Of a stretch of DNA of 64,000 nt, positions 50,532-59,633 are shown piece by piece. A model generated the notes under the pieces. It searched no databases and was not told the origin of the DNA. It was given only the letters and a program-made list of their open reading frames with translations. The position numbers were made by a program, and so were the translations under genes. The first letter of the stretch is position 1. Every line of letters starts with the position of its first letter. The stretch comes from Alistipes dispar. Its GTDB lineage: Bacteria > Bacteroidota > Bacteroidia > Bacteroidales > Rikenellaceae. Location of the stretch: NCBI RefSeq assembly GCF_006542685.1, contig NZ_AP019736.1, forward strand, positions 2,344,001-2,408,000, in the 5' to 3' direction.

Positions 50532-50927
50532 ATGGAAAATCTGCTGAAGTGGATGCGCCGCTACGTCTCGCCGGTCTTTCTGGCGCTGCTCGTCGCCTCG
50601 TTCATCTTGTGGTATCTGGCCAAACTGACTTATATGTATACCACCGAACAGACCATCCGGCTGAGCATCGACGGCCAGCCCGTCGAAATTACCTGCGTGG
50701 TCGAAGGGGTGGGGACCAACCTGTTCGGTTACAGGGTCTATATGAACAAGACGCTGCGCATTCCCCTCGCCGAGCTCAAGACGCGCCGGGCGACCGGGGA
50801 GGGCCACGAGGGCAAGCTCGTCATCGACCCGCAGTCGTTGCAGCACGCGATTTCGGTGCGCTTCAGCGACATCAAGATCATCTCCATCGGTGCGATCCCC
50901 GAGATCGACGACCCCGTAAAGGAGTGA
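50532..50927 (+). CDS. YbbR-like single-pass membrane protein
   Basis: A 131-residue protein with one N-terminal membrane helix (about 13-32, VFLALLVASFILWYLAKL) and a beta-rich domain resembling a single YbbR repeat (LSIDGQPVEITCVVEGVGTNLF). YbbR/CdaR proteins regulate diadenylate cyclase in Firmicutes; here only one repeat-like unit is seen. In Bacteroidetes a YbbR-like gene next to coaE is, as I recall, common. The ATG at 50532 leaves a leader of about 85 nt. Confidence 0.65.
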   Translation: MENLLKWMRRYVSPVFLALLVASFILWYLAKLTYMYTTEQTIRLSIDGQPVEITCVVEGVGTNLFGYRVYMNKTLRIPLAELKTRRATGEGHEGKLVIDPQSLQHAISVRFSDIKIISIGAIPEIDDPVKE

Positions 50928-50931
50928 CGCC

Positions 50932-51525
50932 ATGATGAAGGTCGGAATCACGGGCGGCATCGGCAGCGGCAAAAGCACCGTCTGCCGTTTGTTCACGGCG
51001 CGGGGTGTCGCGGTCTATGACTCCGATACCGAGGCCCGGCGGCTGATGACCGGTTCCGCGGAGTTGCGGCAGGCGATCGCGGCGCGCTTCGGCGCCGACA
51101 TCTACCGCGGCGGTGCGCTCGACCGCGCCCGTCTGGCCGGGATGGTCTTCTCCGACGGGGCGGCGCTGACCGATCTCAATGCGCTGGTGCATCCCGCCGT
51201 CGTGGCCGATTTCGCCGCCTGGGCCGAACGGCAGGCGGGTGATTACGTGATTCTGGAGAGCGCCATCCTCTTCGAGGCCGGACTGCGTGGGGCGGTCGAT
51301 CGCACGGTCGCCGTGCTGGCCCCGCTGGAACTCCGTATCGAACGCACCTGCCGCCGCGACGGTTGCGACGCCGAAGCCGTCCGCCGCCGGATCGCGGCCC
51401 AGGCCGACGACGACACGCTCTGCGCCGCAGCCGATTTCACCCTTGTCAATATCCTCGAAGAGGAGCTCGAACCCGCCGTGGCGGCCCTCGACCGCCGTTT
51501 CCGTTATGAAGCACAGCACCGTTGA
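50932..51525 (+). CDS. coaE: Dephospho-CoA kinase
   Basis: A 197-residue kinase catalysing the last step of CoA synthesis, phosphorylation of dephospho-CoA. Walker A is GITGGIGSGKST (6-16). YDSDTEARRLM and LNALVHPAV are the substrate-binding segments, and ESAILFEAGL is conserved. It follows the YbbR-like gene by 4 bp, and its last 20 bp overlap the start of folP. Start ATG 50932, or 50935. Confidence 0.96.
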   Translation: MMKVGITGGIGSGKSTVCRLFTARGVAVYDSDTEARRLMTGSAELRQAIAARFGADIYRGGALDRARLAGMVFSDGAALTDLNALVHPAVVADFAAWAERQAGDYVILESAILFEAGLRGAVDRTVAVLAPLELRIERTCRRDGCDAEAVRRRIAAQADDDTLCAAADFTLVNILEEELEPAVAALDRRFRYEAQHR

Positions 51526-52344
51526 TCCGTTTCCGGCCACGCCGTGCGTGATGGCCATTCTGAATGTCACTCCCGACTCGTTCTACGCCGGGAGCCGGAC
51601 CCCTTCGGCCGGAGAGGTCGAACGCCGTGTCCTCGAAGCCGTGGGGGAGGGCGCCTCGATCATCGACGTCGGGGGCTACTCCTCGCGTCCCGGGGCCGAC
51701 GAGGTTCCGCCCGACGAGGAGTGGCGGCGCGTGGCGCTGGGCGTGGAGGCCGTGCGGCGGCTGGCTCCCGATACGGCCGTTTCGGTCGATACGTTCCGCA
51801 GCGGCATCGCCGCCCGGGCCATCGAGACCTTCGGTCCGCTGATGATAAACGACATTTCGGCCGGCGAGCTGGACCCTGCCATGTTCGCCGTCGCCGCCCG
51901 TTACGACGTGCCCTATGTCGCCATGCACATGAAGGGCGACCCGCAGACGATGCAGTCGCTCACCGACTACCGCCGGGACATCGTTTCCGAGGTGGTCGCC
52001 TATTTCCGCCGCCGTGTCGAACGGATGCTCGCCGCCGGTATCCGCCGCGAACGGATCGTCCTCGATCCCGGTTTCGGATTCGCCAAGACCGCGGAGCAGA
52101 ACTACCGCTTGCTCGCCGGGCTGCACGAGCTCTGTGCGCTGGGCTACCCGGTACTCGCGGGGCTTTCGCGCAAGTCGATGATCTATAAGGTGCTCGGCAC
52201 GACGCCCGCCTGTTCGCTCGCCGGGTCGGTCGCGCTGGGATGGGAGTGCCTGCGCCAGGGTGCGGCGATTCTCCGCGTGCACGACGTGCGCGAGGCCGTC
52301 GATACGGTGCGGCTTTTCGGAATGTACGAACGACAGGTTTCGCT

Positions 52345-52348
<4 letters not shown>
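51506..52348 (+). CDS. folP: Dihydropteroate synthase
   Basis: A 280-residue DHPS that condenses p-aminobenzoate with the pterin diphosphate in folate synthesis. Motifs: MAILNVTPDSFYAGSR, IIDVGGYSSRPGAD, DPGFGFAKT and PVLAGLSRKSM. It overlaps coaE by 20 bp at its start, and its stop overlaps the next ATG (ATGA). It is the target site of sulfonamides; no resistance-type change was looked for. In many Bacteroidetes folP is next to cdaA; here cdaA is 14 kb away. Confidence 0.96.
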
Positions 52349-52978
<630 letters not shown>

Positions 52979-52995
<17 letters not shown>

Positions 52996-53764
52996 TCGCG
53001 GGGCATTGCGCGAGCTGCTCGAGCGGCTCCACGACCGGTACAACCGCCCGGAGTTCATTCCGGACGACCCCGTCGCCGTGCCGCACCGCTACACGGGCCG
53101 TGCCGACCGGGAGATCGCCGGCTTCTTCGCCGCCACCATCGCCTGGGGCAGCCGTCCCACGATCGTCCGTAACGGCCACCGCCTGATGCGCTACATGGAC
53201 GATGCTCCGGCCGATTTCGTGCGCAACGCCTCGGAGCGCGAGCTGGCGGGACTCGGCGCCTTCGTCCACCGCACCTTCAACGGGGGCGACGCCCGCGATT
53301 TCGTGCTGGCCCTGCGCCGCATCGAAACGCTCTACGGCGGCATCGGGGCCTTTTTCGAGAGCCGCTACGCCGCCGTGGGCGACCTTCCGGCGGTCTTCGC
53401 CGATTTCCGCCGCGAATTTTTCGCCGCCGACCATGCGCCGCGCTGCGAGAAACACCTCTCTTCCGTCGAGCGCGGCGCGGCGTGCAAACGCTTGTGCATG
53501 TACCTGCGGTGGATGGTCCGCCGCGACGACCGGGGCGTGGACTTCGGGGAGTGGCGCACCATTCCCGCTTCGGCCCTGCGGCTGCCGCTCGACGTCCATG
53601 CCGGCGACATGGCCCGCGCATTGGGGTTGCTCTCGCGCCGTCAGAACGACTGGCGAGCCGTCGAGGAGGTCACCGCCGCGCTCCGCACCTTCGATGCCGA
53701 CGATCCCGTGCGGTACGATTTTTCGTTGTTCGGCGCCGGCATCGGCGGTTATCTGAAGGATTGA
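52979..53764 (+). CDS. TIGR02757 (DUF2400) family protein
   Basis: A 261-residue protein matching the TIGR02757/DUF2400 family common in Bacteroidetes. Features include FFAATIAWGSRPTIVRNGHRLM, RGAACKRLCMYLRWMVR and LPLDVHAGDMARALGLLSRRQNDW. The pattern resembles a helix-hairpin-helix DNA glycosylase fold, but no function is established. The ATG is inside the end of lolD, so translation is coupled. It ends 3 bp before the methyltransferase start. Confidence 0.88.
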
Positions 53765-53767
53765 TCC

Positions 53768-54652
53768 ATGTTCCGTTTCAAGCAGTTTGCCGTGCGGCAG
53801 GACCGCTGCCCGATGAAGGTCGGCACGGACGGCGTGCTCCTCGGGGCCTGGGCCCCGGTGCTGCCTTCCGACCGCCGGGTACTCGACATCGGCACGGGCA
53901 CGGGACTGATCGCCCTGATGATGGCCCAGCGCATGCCGCAGGCACGGATCGCGGGGGTGGACATCGACGACGTTTCGCAGGCCCGCGAGAATGCCGACGC
54001 CTCGCCGTGGGGGGCACGCCTCGAATTTCACCGCTGCCCCGTGCAGGAGTTCGCCGCCGGCGGGGCGTTCGATCTCATCGTCTCCAATCCGCCCTATTTC
54101 GTCGGTTCGCTCACCTGTCCCGATGCGGGCCGCACCGCCGCGCGTCATGCCGTCCATCTGCCTTTCGAGGCGCTGCGCGACGCCGTGCTGCGGCTGCTCG
54201 CTCCCGGAGGTCGTTTCGCGCTGATCCTTCCCTCATCCGAGGCCGAACGCTTCCTCGCCGTTTGCCGGGACGCCCTGACCCTCGTGCATCGTACCGACGT
54301 GCGCACCACGCCGCGTCGCGAAGCGAAGCGCGCCCTGCTCTGCCTGACCCGCCCGGCCGGGGCTCCGCTTCTTCTCCGGCAACTGACGGCCGGAGCTTCC
54401 GCTTTGGCCGGTCCCGCCGTTTCGGCCGGGGCTTCCGCTTCCGCCCCTTCCGGTCTTGTCGCTTCCGTCGTTTCTCCCTTGAACGTTCCCGGTGCTGCCG
54501 TCGCCGTCCCGGCCGTTTCCGCAGCCCTGCCGGAGGAGACCGGGCGGCCCGTCGTCCCGCTGCGCGACGAACTGGTGGTCGGCACGGGCGGACACGAATC
54601 CTATACTCCCGAATACCGGGCCCTTACGCGCGATTTTTACCTGAAATTTTGA
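53768..54652 (+). CDS. tRNA1(Val) (adenine(37)-N6)-methyltransferase-like, with low-complexity insert
   Basis: A 294-residue SAM-dependent methyltransferase of the TrmN6/YfiC type (E. coli protein about 245). The N-terminus RQDRCPMKVGTDGVLLGAW, motif I VLDIGTGTGLIAL and catalytic NPPYF (107-111) are intact. Residues about 197-262 are an extra Ala/Ser/Val/Pro-rich segment just before the C-terminal YTPEYRALTRDFYLKF. The insert accounts for most of the length difference, and its DNA is C/T-rich like the intergenic spacers at 36-45 kb. Confidence 0.9.
   Translation: MFRFKQFAVRQDRCPMKVGTDGVLLGAWAPVLPSDRRVLDIGTGTGLIALMMAQRMPQARIAGVDIDDVSQARENADASPWGARLEFHRCPVQEFAAGGAFDLIVSNPPYFVGSLTCPDAGRTAARHAVHLPFEALRDAVLRLLAPGGRFALILPSSEAERFLAVCRDALTLVHRTDVRTTPRREAKRALLCLTRPAGAPLLLRQLTAGASALAGPAVSAGASASAPSGLVASVVSPLNVPGAAVAVPAVSAALPEETGRPVVPLRDELVVGTGGHESYTPEYRALTRDFYLKF
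54356..54554 (+). repeat. C/T-rich low-complexity insert in the TrmN6-like gene
   Basis: Words such as GCTTCCGCTT, GCCGTTTCGG and GTCGCTTCCG recur. In frame they encode an Ala/Ser/Val/Pro-rich segment absent from the normal family length. Confidence 0.7.
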
Positions 54653-54670
54653 CGGCACGCGAAAAAAAGT

Positions 54671-54678
54671 TACATTTG
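54671..54678 (+). promoter_or_regulatory. -7 element of the DUF4831 gene
   Basis: TACATTTG matches TAnnTTTG, with 26 bp between it and the start codon at 54705. Confidence 0.7.
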
Positions 54679-54704
54679 TAGATGGTATCCAAACTTCGTG
54701 CACT

Positions 54705-55598
54705 ATGAAATTCCGTCTTTTGACCCTGGCCCTGTTGTGTTGCGGCGCTGCCGCCACGGCCCAAAATCCCTATATCGCCCTCGAAGGCGCCGCCGAAAGC
54801 GCTGCGGGGATCGCCGTCAGCATGCCCCGTTCGGTGCTGGCCGTCGATCTTTCGGTCGAGTGCAGCACCGTCCTCTGCGGACCTTATGCCCGCTATGCGC
54901 AGAAATACCTCGGTGTGCGCGCTCCGCTGACCGACAAGACGACATGGAGCATCGCGGGGGCGCGGATCGCGCTGGCCGGCGATGACGCGTTCGGGGCAGC
55001 CGCACCCGCGGCCGATGCCTCCCGCGTCGTTTCCCATGCGGCTTCGGACGAGGCTTTCGCGGCCCTGCAACCCGACAAGACCTCGGCGACGGTCTATTCG
55101 CTCGAGGATGCCGCGCGCATGGCCGCCGAGCAGATTTTCTCCCTGCGCCGTCACCGCCTGGAACTGATTACGGGCGAAGCCGGCGAGAATGTCTTCGGCG
55201 AGGGGCTGAACGCCGCGCTGGCCGAGATCGAACGGCTCGAGCAGAGCTACCTGGAGCTGTTCCTCGGCAAGCAGATCGTTTCGACCCGGACGCAGCGCTA
55301 CCTGGTCTATCCCTCCGCCGACCGGAAACAGTATGTCTTCTGCCGCTTCAGCCCGGCCGCCGGGCTGCTTCCCGAGAGCGATCTCTCGGGCGATATGGTG
55401 GTGTTGCAGATCGAGCCGTCGGGCGACACGGAGTGTCCGATCGAGGCCGGTCCGAAAGAGCAAGGTACGGTGAAGTGCCGCATGGCCGATCCTTCGACCT
55501 GCACGGTGATCGCCTCCGGCCGCGAATACGCCCGTGCCGTCGTGCCGCTGTTCGAATTCGGCCGCACGGTCCAGGTGGCTCTTCCGCGTCGCAGATAG
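54705..55598 (+). CDS. DUF4831 family secreted protein
   Basis: A 297-residue protein with a signal peptide (LLCCGAAATAQ) and no lipobox, so probably periplasmic. It matches the DUF4831 family as I know it: an N-terminal beta region (AVSMPRSVLAVDLSVE), a central IFSLRRHRLELITGEA segment and a C-terminal beta region ending in FEFGRTVQVALP. No function is known. It has its own promoter and is followed by the AlkD-like gene 9 bp later. Confidence 0.75.
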   Translation: MKFRLLTLALLCCGAAATAQNPYIALEGAAESAAGIAVSMPRSVLAVDLSVECSTVLCGPYARYAQKYLGVRAPLTDKTTWSIAGARIALAGDDAFGAAAPAADASRVVSHAASDEAFAALQPDKTSATVYSLEDAARMAAEQIFSLRRHRLELITGEAGENVFGEGLNAALAEIERLEQSYLELFLGKQIVSTRTQRYLVYPSADRKQYVFCRFSPAAGLLPESDLSGDMVVLQIEPSGDTECPIEAGPKEQGTVKCRMADPSTCTVIASGREYARAVVPLFEFGRTVQVALPRRR

Positions 55599-55607
55599 CA
55601 GACGTAT

Positions 55608-56426
55608 ATGAACCATACCTCCCGCATGACGGCGCTGCTCGGCGAGTTGCGCCGTGAGCGCAACGGGGCCGTGGCCGATGCCATGCGCCTCGTCGGCGCG
55701 CCCTACGGGCTGAATTACGGCGTGAGCCTTCCGACGTTGCGCCGTTTGGCGCGTGCCGAAAAGCCCGATTACGCATTTGCGAAGTTCCTCTCGTTGCAGG
55801 ATGTGCGCGAACTGCGCCTTGCGGCCTACCACATTGCCGATCCGGCCGGCCTTACGCCCGGCGAATTTCCGTTCTGGGCCTCCGGCATCGTCAATCACGA
55901 GCTGGCCGAGGAGGCCGCCTTCGCCCTGTTGCCGCGTATCGGAGACTTTCCCGCCCTGTTCCGGACGTGGACGGCGACCGATATGCCGTGGCCGTTGCAG
56001 TATGCAGCGCTGATGGCCGCTTCCCGCGTCGTGCCGCCCGACTCCGGGTGGGTCGATTCCGCCGTCGAAGCGGTCCGCAGGGCTGCCGCGGCCGCCGAAA
56101 CCGTGCCGCCGGACGTTGCAGCTTCCGAAGGAGGCCTTGTTTCTGCCGCACCCGTTGCTGCCGTCGTTGCCGGGACCGGCCCCGCAGTGTCCGCCTCCCC
56201 GGAAAGCGGTTTTTCCGCGTCCGCAACCCCTTCCGCCGCCTGCTCCGTGTGCACTCCCGCCGCTGCACTCCTTGTCGCACAGGGGGCGGTGGCGCTGCTC
56301 GCGGCCGTCGGGTCCCGAAACGGGGAGAGCCGGCAGGCGGTGCTCCGCAAAGCCGGCTCTCTGGGCCGGCTCCGTGCCGAAGACTACGTCCACGAGGAGC
56401 TGGCCTGGCGGTTGGAAGTTCAGTGA
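55608..56426 (+). CDS. AlkD-like DNA alkylation repair protein, with low-complexity insert
   Basis: A 272-residue HEAT-repeat protein of the DNA alkylation repair (AlkC/AlkD) superfamily: VSLPTLRRLARAEKPDYAFAKFL, DVRELRLAAYHIADP and NHELAEEAAFALLPRI are helical HEAT units. AlkD-type enzymes excise N3- or N7-alkylated bases; the catalytic residues were not confirmed. Residues about 160-222 are an Ala/Ser/Val/Thr-rich low-complexity insert with two Cys, after which a helix pair resumes. Its stop overlaps that of the convergent thioredoxin gene by 7 bp. Confidence 0.75.
   Translation: MNHTSRMTALLGELRRERNGAVADAMRLVGAPYGLNYGVSLPTLRRLARAEKPDYAFAKFLSLQDVRELRLAAYHIADPAGLTPGEFPFWASGIVNHELAEEAAFALLPRIGDFPALFRTWTATDMPWPLQYAALMAASRVVPPDSGWVDSAVEAVRRAAAAAETVPPDVAASEGGLVSAAPVAAVVAGTGPAVSASPESGFSASATPSAACSVCTPAAALLVAQGAVALLAAVGSRNGESRQAVLRKAGSLGRLRAEDYVHEELAWRLEVQ
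56085..56274 (+). repeat. Low-complexity insert in the AlkD-like gene
   Basis: A GC-rich stretch with repeated GCCG, TTGC and TTCCG words. It encodes Ala/Ser/Val/Pro-rich sequence in the middle of a helical repeat protein, similar in flavour to the insert at 54356-54554. Confidence 0.65.
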
Positions 56427-56746
56427 TGTACGGCGTGTTCGCGCTGTTCGATCGTGTCGAAAGCCTCCCTGAGTTCCCTGTAGCCTATGAGACCGCTTCG
56501 GCGCCAGAGCACTTCGCCGCGGCGGAAGATCACCAGAGTCGGAACCGAGGAGATGTTGTAACGCCGCACGATCTCCAGCATGTCGGGGTCGTCCACGTCG
56601 ATCCGGTAAACGTCCGCACGACCGTTCATTTCCGTTTGGAATCTGTCGATTACGGGAACCATTGCCTGGCACGGTCCGCACCAGGTGGCGAAGAAGTCCG
56701 CGAGCGTCACCGCGTCCCTCCAGATGATTTTGTCGAAATCTTTCAT
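56420..56746 (-). CDS. Thioredoxin
   Basis: A 108-residue cytoplasmic thioredoxin with active site TWCGPC (Cys23/Cys26), the cis-Pro loop SSVPTLVIF and the usual length. It reduces protein disulfides. The ATG is at 56744-56746. It lies 68 bp after radA; a small CCCCCG/CGGGGG hairpin in between may reduce but not block read-through. It is the last gene of the minus-strand run from 63560. Confidence 0.93.
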   Translation of the reverse strand: MKDFDKIIWRDAVTLADFFATWCGPCQAMVPVIDRFQTEMNGRADVYRIDVDDPDMLEIVRRYNISSVPTLVIFRRGEVLWRRSGLIGYRELREAFDTIEQREHAVHH

Positions 56747-56814
56747 AGTCGCTCCTTTCGGAAGAGGCGGCCGTTCGCCGCGTCCCCCGCGTTTTTCCGG
56801 GGGAGCAGCAAATT

Positions 56815-58182
56815 CTATTCCAGAAAGAGCGCCCGGGGCAACTGGTCGATGCTGTTTATCCGCACGATTTCGATGCCTCTGGGGTGTTTGGCTCCTTTGG
56901 CGAGGTATCCCGAGACGACGATCCGCCGGAATCCCAGCCGGGCGGCCTCGCTGATACGCTGTTCGGTGCGCGGGGCGGGGCGCACCTCGCCCGACAGCCC
57001 GATTTCGCCCGCGCAGCAGACGCCCTCTCCCACGGGACGGTCGTAGTAGGAGGAGATCACCGCCGCCACGACGGCCAGGTCCAGCCCCGGGTCGGCGACC
57101 TTGAACCCTCCGGCGAAGTTCAGGAAGACGTCCTTCTGGAACATCTTCATCCCGACGCGCTTTTCGAGCACCGCCAGCAGCATGTTCATCCGCCGCGTGT
57201 CGAATCCCGTGGCCGTGCGCTGGGGCGTGCCGTAGGCCGCGCCGCTCACCAGCGCCTGCACTTCGATCAGGTAGGGTCTCACGCCGTCGGCCGCAGCACC
57301 CACGGCGATGCCGCTCAGCGGCTCCTCGTAGTGCGTGAGCAGGATTTCCGACGGGTTGTCCACGCCCCGCAGTCCGGTGTCCAGCATTTCGAACACGCCG
57401 ATTTCGAACGTCGCGCCGAAGCGGTTCTTGATGCCGCGCAGGATGCGGTATATGTTGTTGCTGTCGCCCTCGAATTGCAGGACGACGTCCACGATGTGTT
57501 CGAGGATCTTCGGTCCGGCGATGGTCCCGTCCTTGGTGATGTGGCCGATGATGACGATCGACGTGGCGGTCGATTTGGCGTATTTGAGCAGCGTCGCGGC
57601 GCATTCGCGGATCTGCGACACGCTTCCGGCCGACGAATCCATCAGCTCGGTGTAGATGGTCTGTATCGAGTCGATGACGACCAGGTCGGGCTTCTGCTCG
57701 GCGATTTGCGCCACGATGTTCTCCAGCAGCGTCTCGGGGTAGATCATGCACTCCTCGTTGCCGATCCCGAGCCGCATGGCGCGCATCTTGATCTGCTCGG
57801 CCGACTCCTCGCCCGAGACGTAGAGGGTCTTCAGCCCGTTCGCGGCCAGAGCTATCTGGAGCGAAAGGGTCGATTTGCCGATGCCCGGCTCGCCGCCCAG
57901 CAGCACGAGCGATCCGGGGACCATGCCGCCGCCCAGCACGCGGTTCACCTCGGCGTTGCCCAGATCGAGCCGCCGGTGTTCGCTCTCGCGGATGTCACGC
58001 ACCCGCTGGGGTTTCGCCGCCGGCAGCGACCCTGCGGCGACGGCCGGTACGGAGCCGCTCTCGCGCGCCACGATCTCTTCCGCGAAGGTGTTCCATTCCC
58101 CGCACGAGGGACATTTCCCCAGCCATTTGGGGGCTTCGAATCCGCAGTTTTTGCAGAAGAAGGCTTTTTTTACCTTTGCCAT
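56815..58182 (-). CDS. radA: DNA repair protein RadA
   Basis: A 455-residue RadA. An N-terminal four-Cys zinc finger (Cys10, 13, 24, 27), the RecA-like ATPase with Walker A GGEPGIGKST, the diagnostic KNRFG motif and a C-terminal Lon-like domain are present. It promotes branch migration in recombinational repair. The ATG at 58180-58182 gives MAKVKKAFFCKNCG; upstream sequence belongs to the lipoprotein gene, whose stop is 5 bp before. Confidence 0.97.
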   Translation of the reverse strand: MAKVKKAFFCKNCGFEAPKWLGKCPSCGEWNTFAEEIVARESGSVPAVAAGSLPAAKPQRVRDIRESEHRRLDLGNAEVNRVLGGGMVPGSLVLLGGEPGIGKSTLSLQIALAANGLKTLYVSGEESAEQIKMRAMRLGIGNEECMIYPETLLENIVAQIAEQKPDLVVIDSIQTIYTELMDSSAGSVSQIRECAATLLKYAKSTATSIVIIGHITKDGTIAGPKILEHIVDVVLQFEGDSNNIYRILRGIKNRFGATFEIGVFEMLDTGLRGVDNPSEILLTHYEEPLSGIAVGAAADGVRPYLIEVQALVSGAAYGTPQRTATGFDTRRMNMLLAVLEKRVGMKMFQKDVFLNFAGGFKVADPGLDLAVVAAVISSYYDRPVGEGVCCAGEIGLSGEVRPAPRTEQRISEAARLGFRRIVVSGYLAKGAKHPRGIEIVRINSIDQLPRALFLE

Positions 58183-58187
58183 CCTGT

Positions 58188-58898
58188 TCAGTATGCGTTT
58201 GCCGAGGTGTACTCCCTGCGCACGGCCCGCGTGATGCCGGCCGCGGGGTAGAGGGCCTGGTACTGTTCCGTGAGGTCCACCTCCAGCACGATTTTCCGCT
58301 CGCCCTCCTCGTCGGTGTACGATGCGGGCGAACATACGTAGTCCTCCTCGCCGAAGAGAACCTCGAACTGCTCCTTGCCCGGCTCCTTGCCGAACAGTCC
58401 CGTCACGGGTTCCGTGTCGGGCGCGGTCCTGATTTCGGCCCGTCCGCCGTTGTATTGCGAGAAGTGCAGCGTGTAGCCGCCTCCCGCCTGCACGGGGGCC
58501 GCCGACACGATCTCGGCCTCGATCTGCGCGACCAGCGGATTCTCCCCGCTGCCGCCGTCTTCTTCGCTGTCGCCTTCGTCGCCGCCGTCGTCCGGATTCC
58601 CGCCTCCGGCCGCTCCGGTTCCGTCGCTGTCCCCCGTCCCGGTATCATCGCCGGTTCCGGTATTGTCTCCGGTTCCGTCTTCGTTGCCGTCTCCGGTCTC
58701 TCCGCTGCCGGAGTTATCCCCGGAGCCGTCTCCCTCCTCTCCCGTGCCGGGATCGGAGTTTTCGGTCAGGGCGACGTCGGCTTCGACCCGGGTGACGGGG
58801 TAGCGGGCCGTGTAGAATACGCCGGTCCGGGATTCTCCGCACGCTGCCGTGAGCAGCGCCGCGCACAGGGCGCACAATAGATAGAACAGCCGTTTCAT
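58188..58898 (-). CDS. Lipoprotein with an acidic Gly/Asp/Thr/Ser-rich repeat region
   Basis: A 236-residue lipoprotein (lipobox LTAAC). The region about 46-118 is made of Gly, Asp, Glu, Ser and Thr in short units such as GDGSGDNSG and GTGDDTGTGD. A C-terminal beta-type domain of ~110 residues follows, with GGYTLHFSQYNGG and SPASYTDEEGERKIVLEVDL, which I do not recognise. The acidic linker may bind calcium or serve as a spacer. It sits in the operon between the LUD protein and radA. Confidence 0.65.
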   Translation of the reverse strand: MKRLFYLLCALCAALLTAACGESRTGVFYTARYPVTRVEADVALTENSDPGTGEEGDGSGDNSGSGETGDGNEDGTGDNTGTGDDTGTGDSDGTGAAGGGNPDDGGDEGDSEEDGGSGENPLVAQIEAEIVSAAPVQAGGGYTLHFSQYNGGRAEIRTAPDTEPVTGLFGKEPGKEQFEVLFGEEDYVCSPASYTDEEGERKIVLEVDLTEQYQALYPAAGITRAVRREYTSANAY

Positions 58899-58911
58899 GC
58901 GTTTCTGTTTT

Positions 58912-59589
58912 TCATAATCCCCGGTCTTCGTCGATCAGCACCACCAGCACGCGCCCTGCCGGGTGGCAGCGCAGCATCTCCATCCGGGTATTGCAAATGC
59001 GGTCGGGGGAGTTGCAGTCCATGCAGACCCCGGTTTTGGCGCACGGTGTGCGGAATCCGGGGTGGCGGGCTATGTTTTGCGGCGCGGCGATGCGCCGGAT
59101 GCGTTCTTCGGCCTCTCTGCGGTCGGCCACGATTTTGTTGCGTCCCGCCACGAGGAGCACCTTGCGGGGACCGAACGCCACCGGGGCGATGCGGTTGCCT
59201 ACCATGTCGAGCCAATGGAGCGTGCCCTCTTCGGTCACGGCGTTGATTCCCGTTACGAAAAGGTCCGACAGCAGGGCCTGCCGCCGGATTTCGAGTCTTT
59301 CGGGCCGGGGCATCGAGGCGTCGAATCCGTCGAGCAGCCTCCACCGCCCGTCCCGGCGCAGCCATTCTACGATTCCCGTGTCGCGCATCGTCATTGAATC
59401 GCCGAACGATACGAGTTCCGGCATCTCGGCCTCGACCGCCGCGCGCAGCCTTTCGAACGCCTCCTGCGCGTCCTTCGTCACGACCGCTTCGAAGCCGTGG
59501 CGGCGCAGCGCTTCGGCGCAGCGTGCGAGCCGTGCCGTCTGGTCCGCCGTATCGTTTCGTTCCGTCTTTGTCGTCTGGTTCGTCTGCAT
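58912..59589 (-). CDS. LUD-domain protein (LutC/YkgG-like)
   Basis: A 225-residue protein of the LUD (DUF162) family. Typical segments are SFGDSMTMRDTGIVEWL, SDLFVTGINAVTEEGTLHWLDMVGNR and GPRKVLLVAGRNKIV. A C-terminal GVCMDCNSPDRICN adds cysteines. In LutABC systems such proteins take part in lactate oxidation; LutA and LutB are absent here, so the role is open. It lies 44 bp after the acetyltransferase gene. Confidence 0.85.
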   Translation of the reverse strand: MQTNQTTKTERNDTADQTARLARCAEALRRHGFEAVVTKDAQEAFERLRAAVEAEMPELVSFGDSMTMRDTGIVEWLRRDGRWRLLDGFDASMPRPERLEIRRQALLSDLFVTGINAVTEEGTLHWLDMVGNRIAPVAFGPRKVLLVAGRNKIVADRREAEERIRRIAAPQNIARHPGFRTPCAKTGVCMDCNSPDRICNTRMEMLRCHPAGRVLVVLIDEDRGL

Positions 59590-59633
59590 CGTGTTTTGCT
59601 TTGTGTGTCGTCGTGTGAAACTTCCGTTTGTCC

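Noticed and set aside
56747..56814. CCCCCG/CGGGGG hairpin between radA and the thioredoxin gene considered as a terminator
   Set aside because: The stem is only six pairs and no T tract follows on the minus strand; at most it attenuates read-through.
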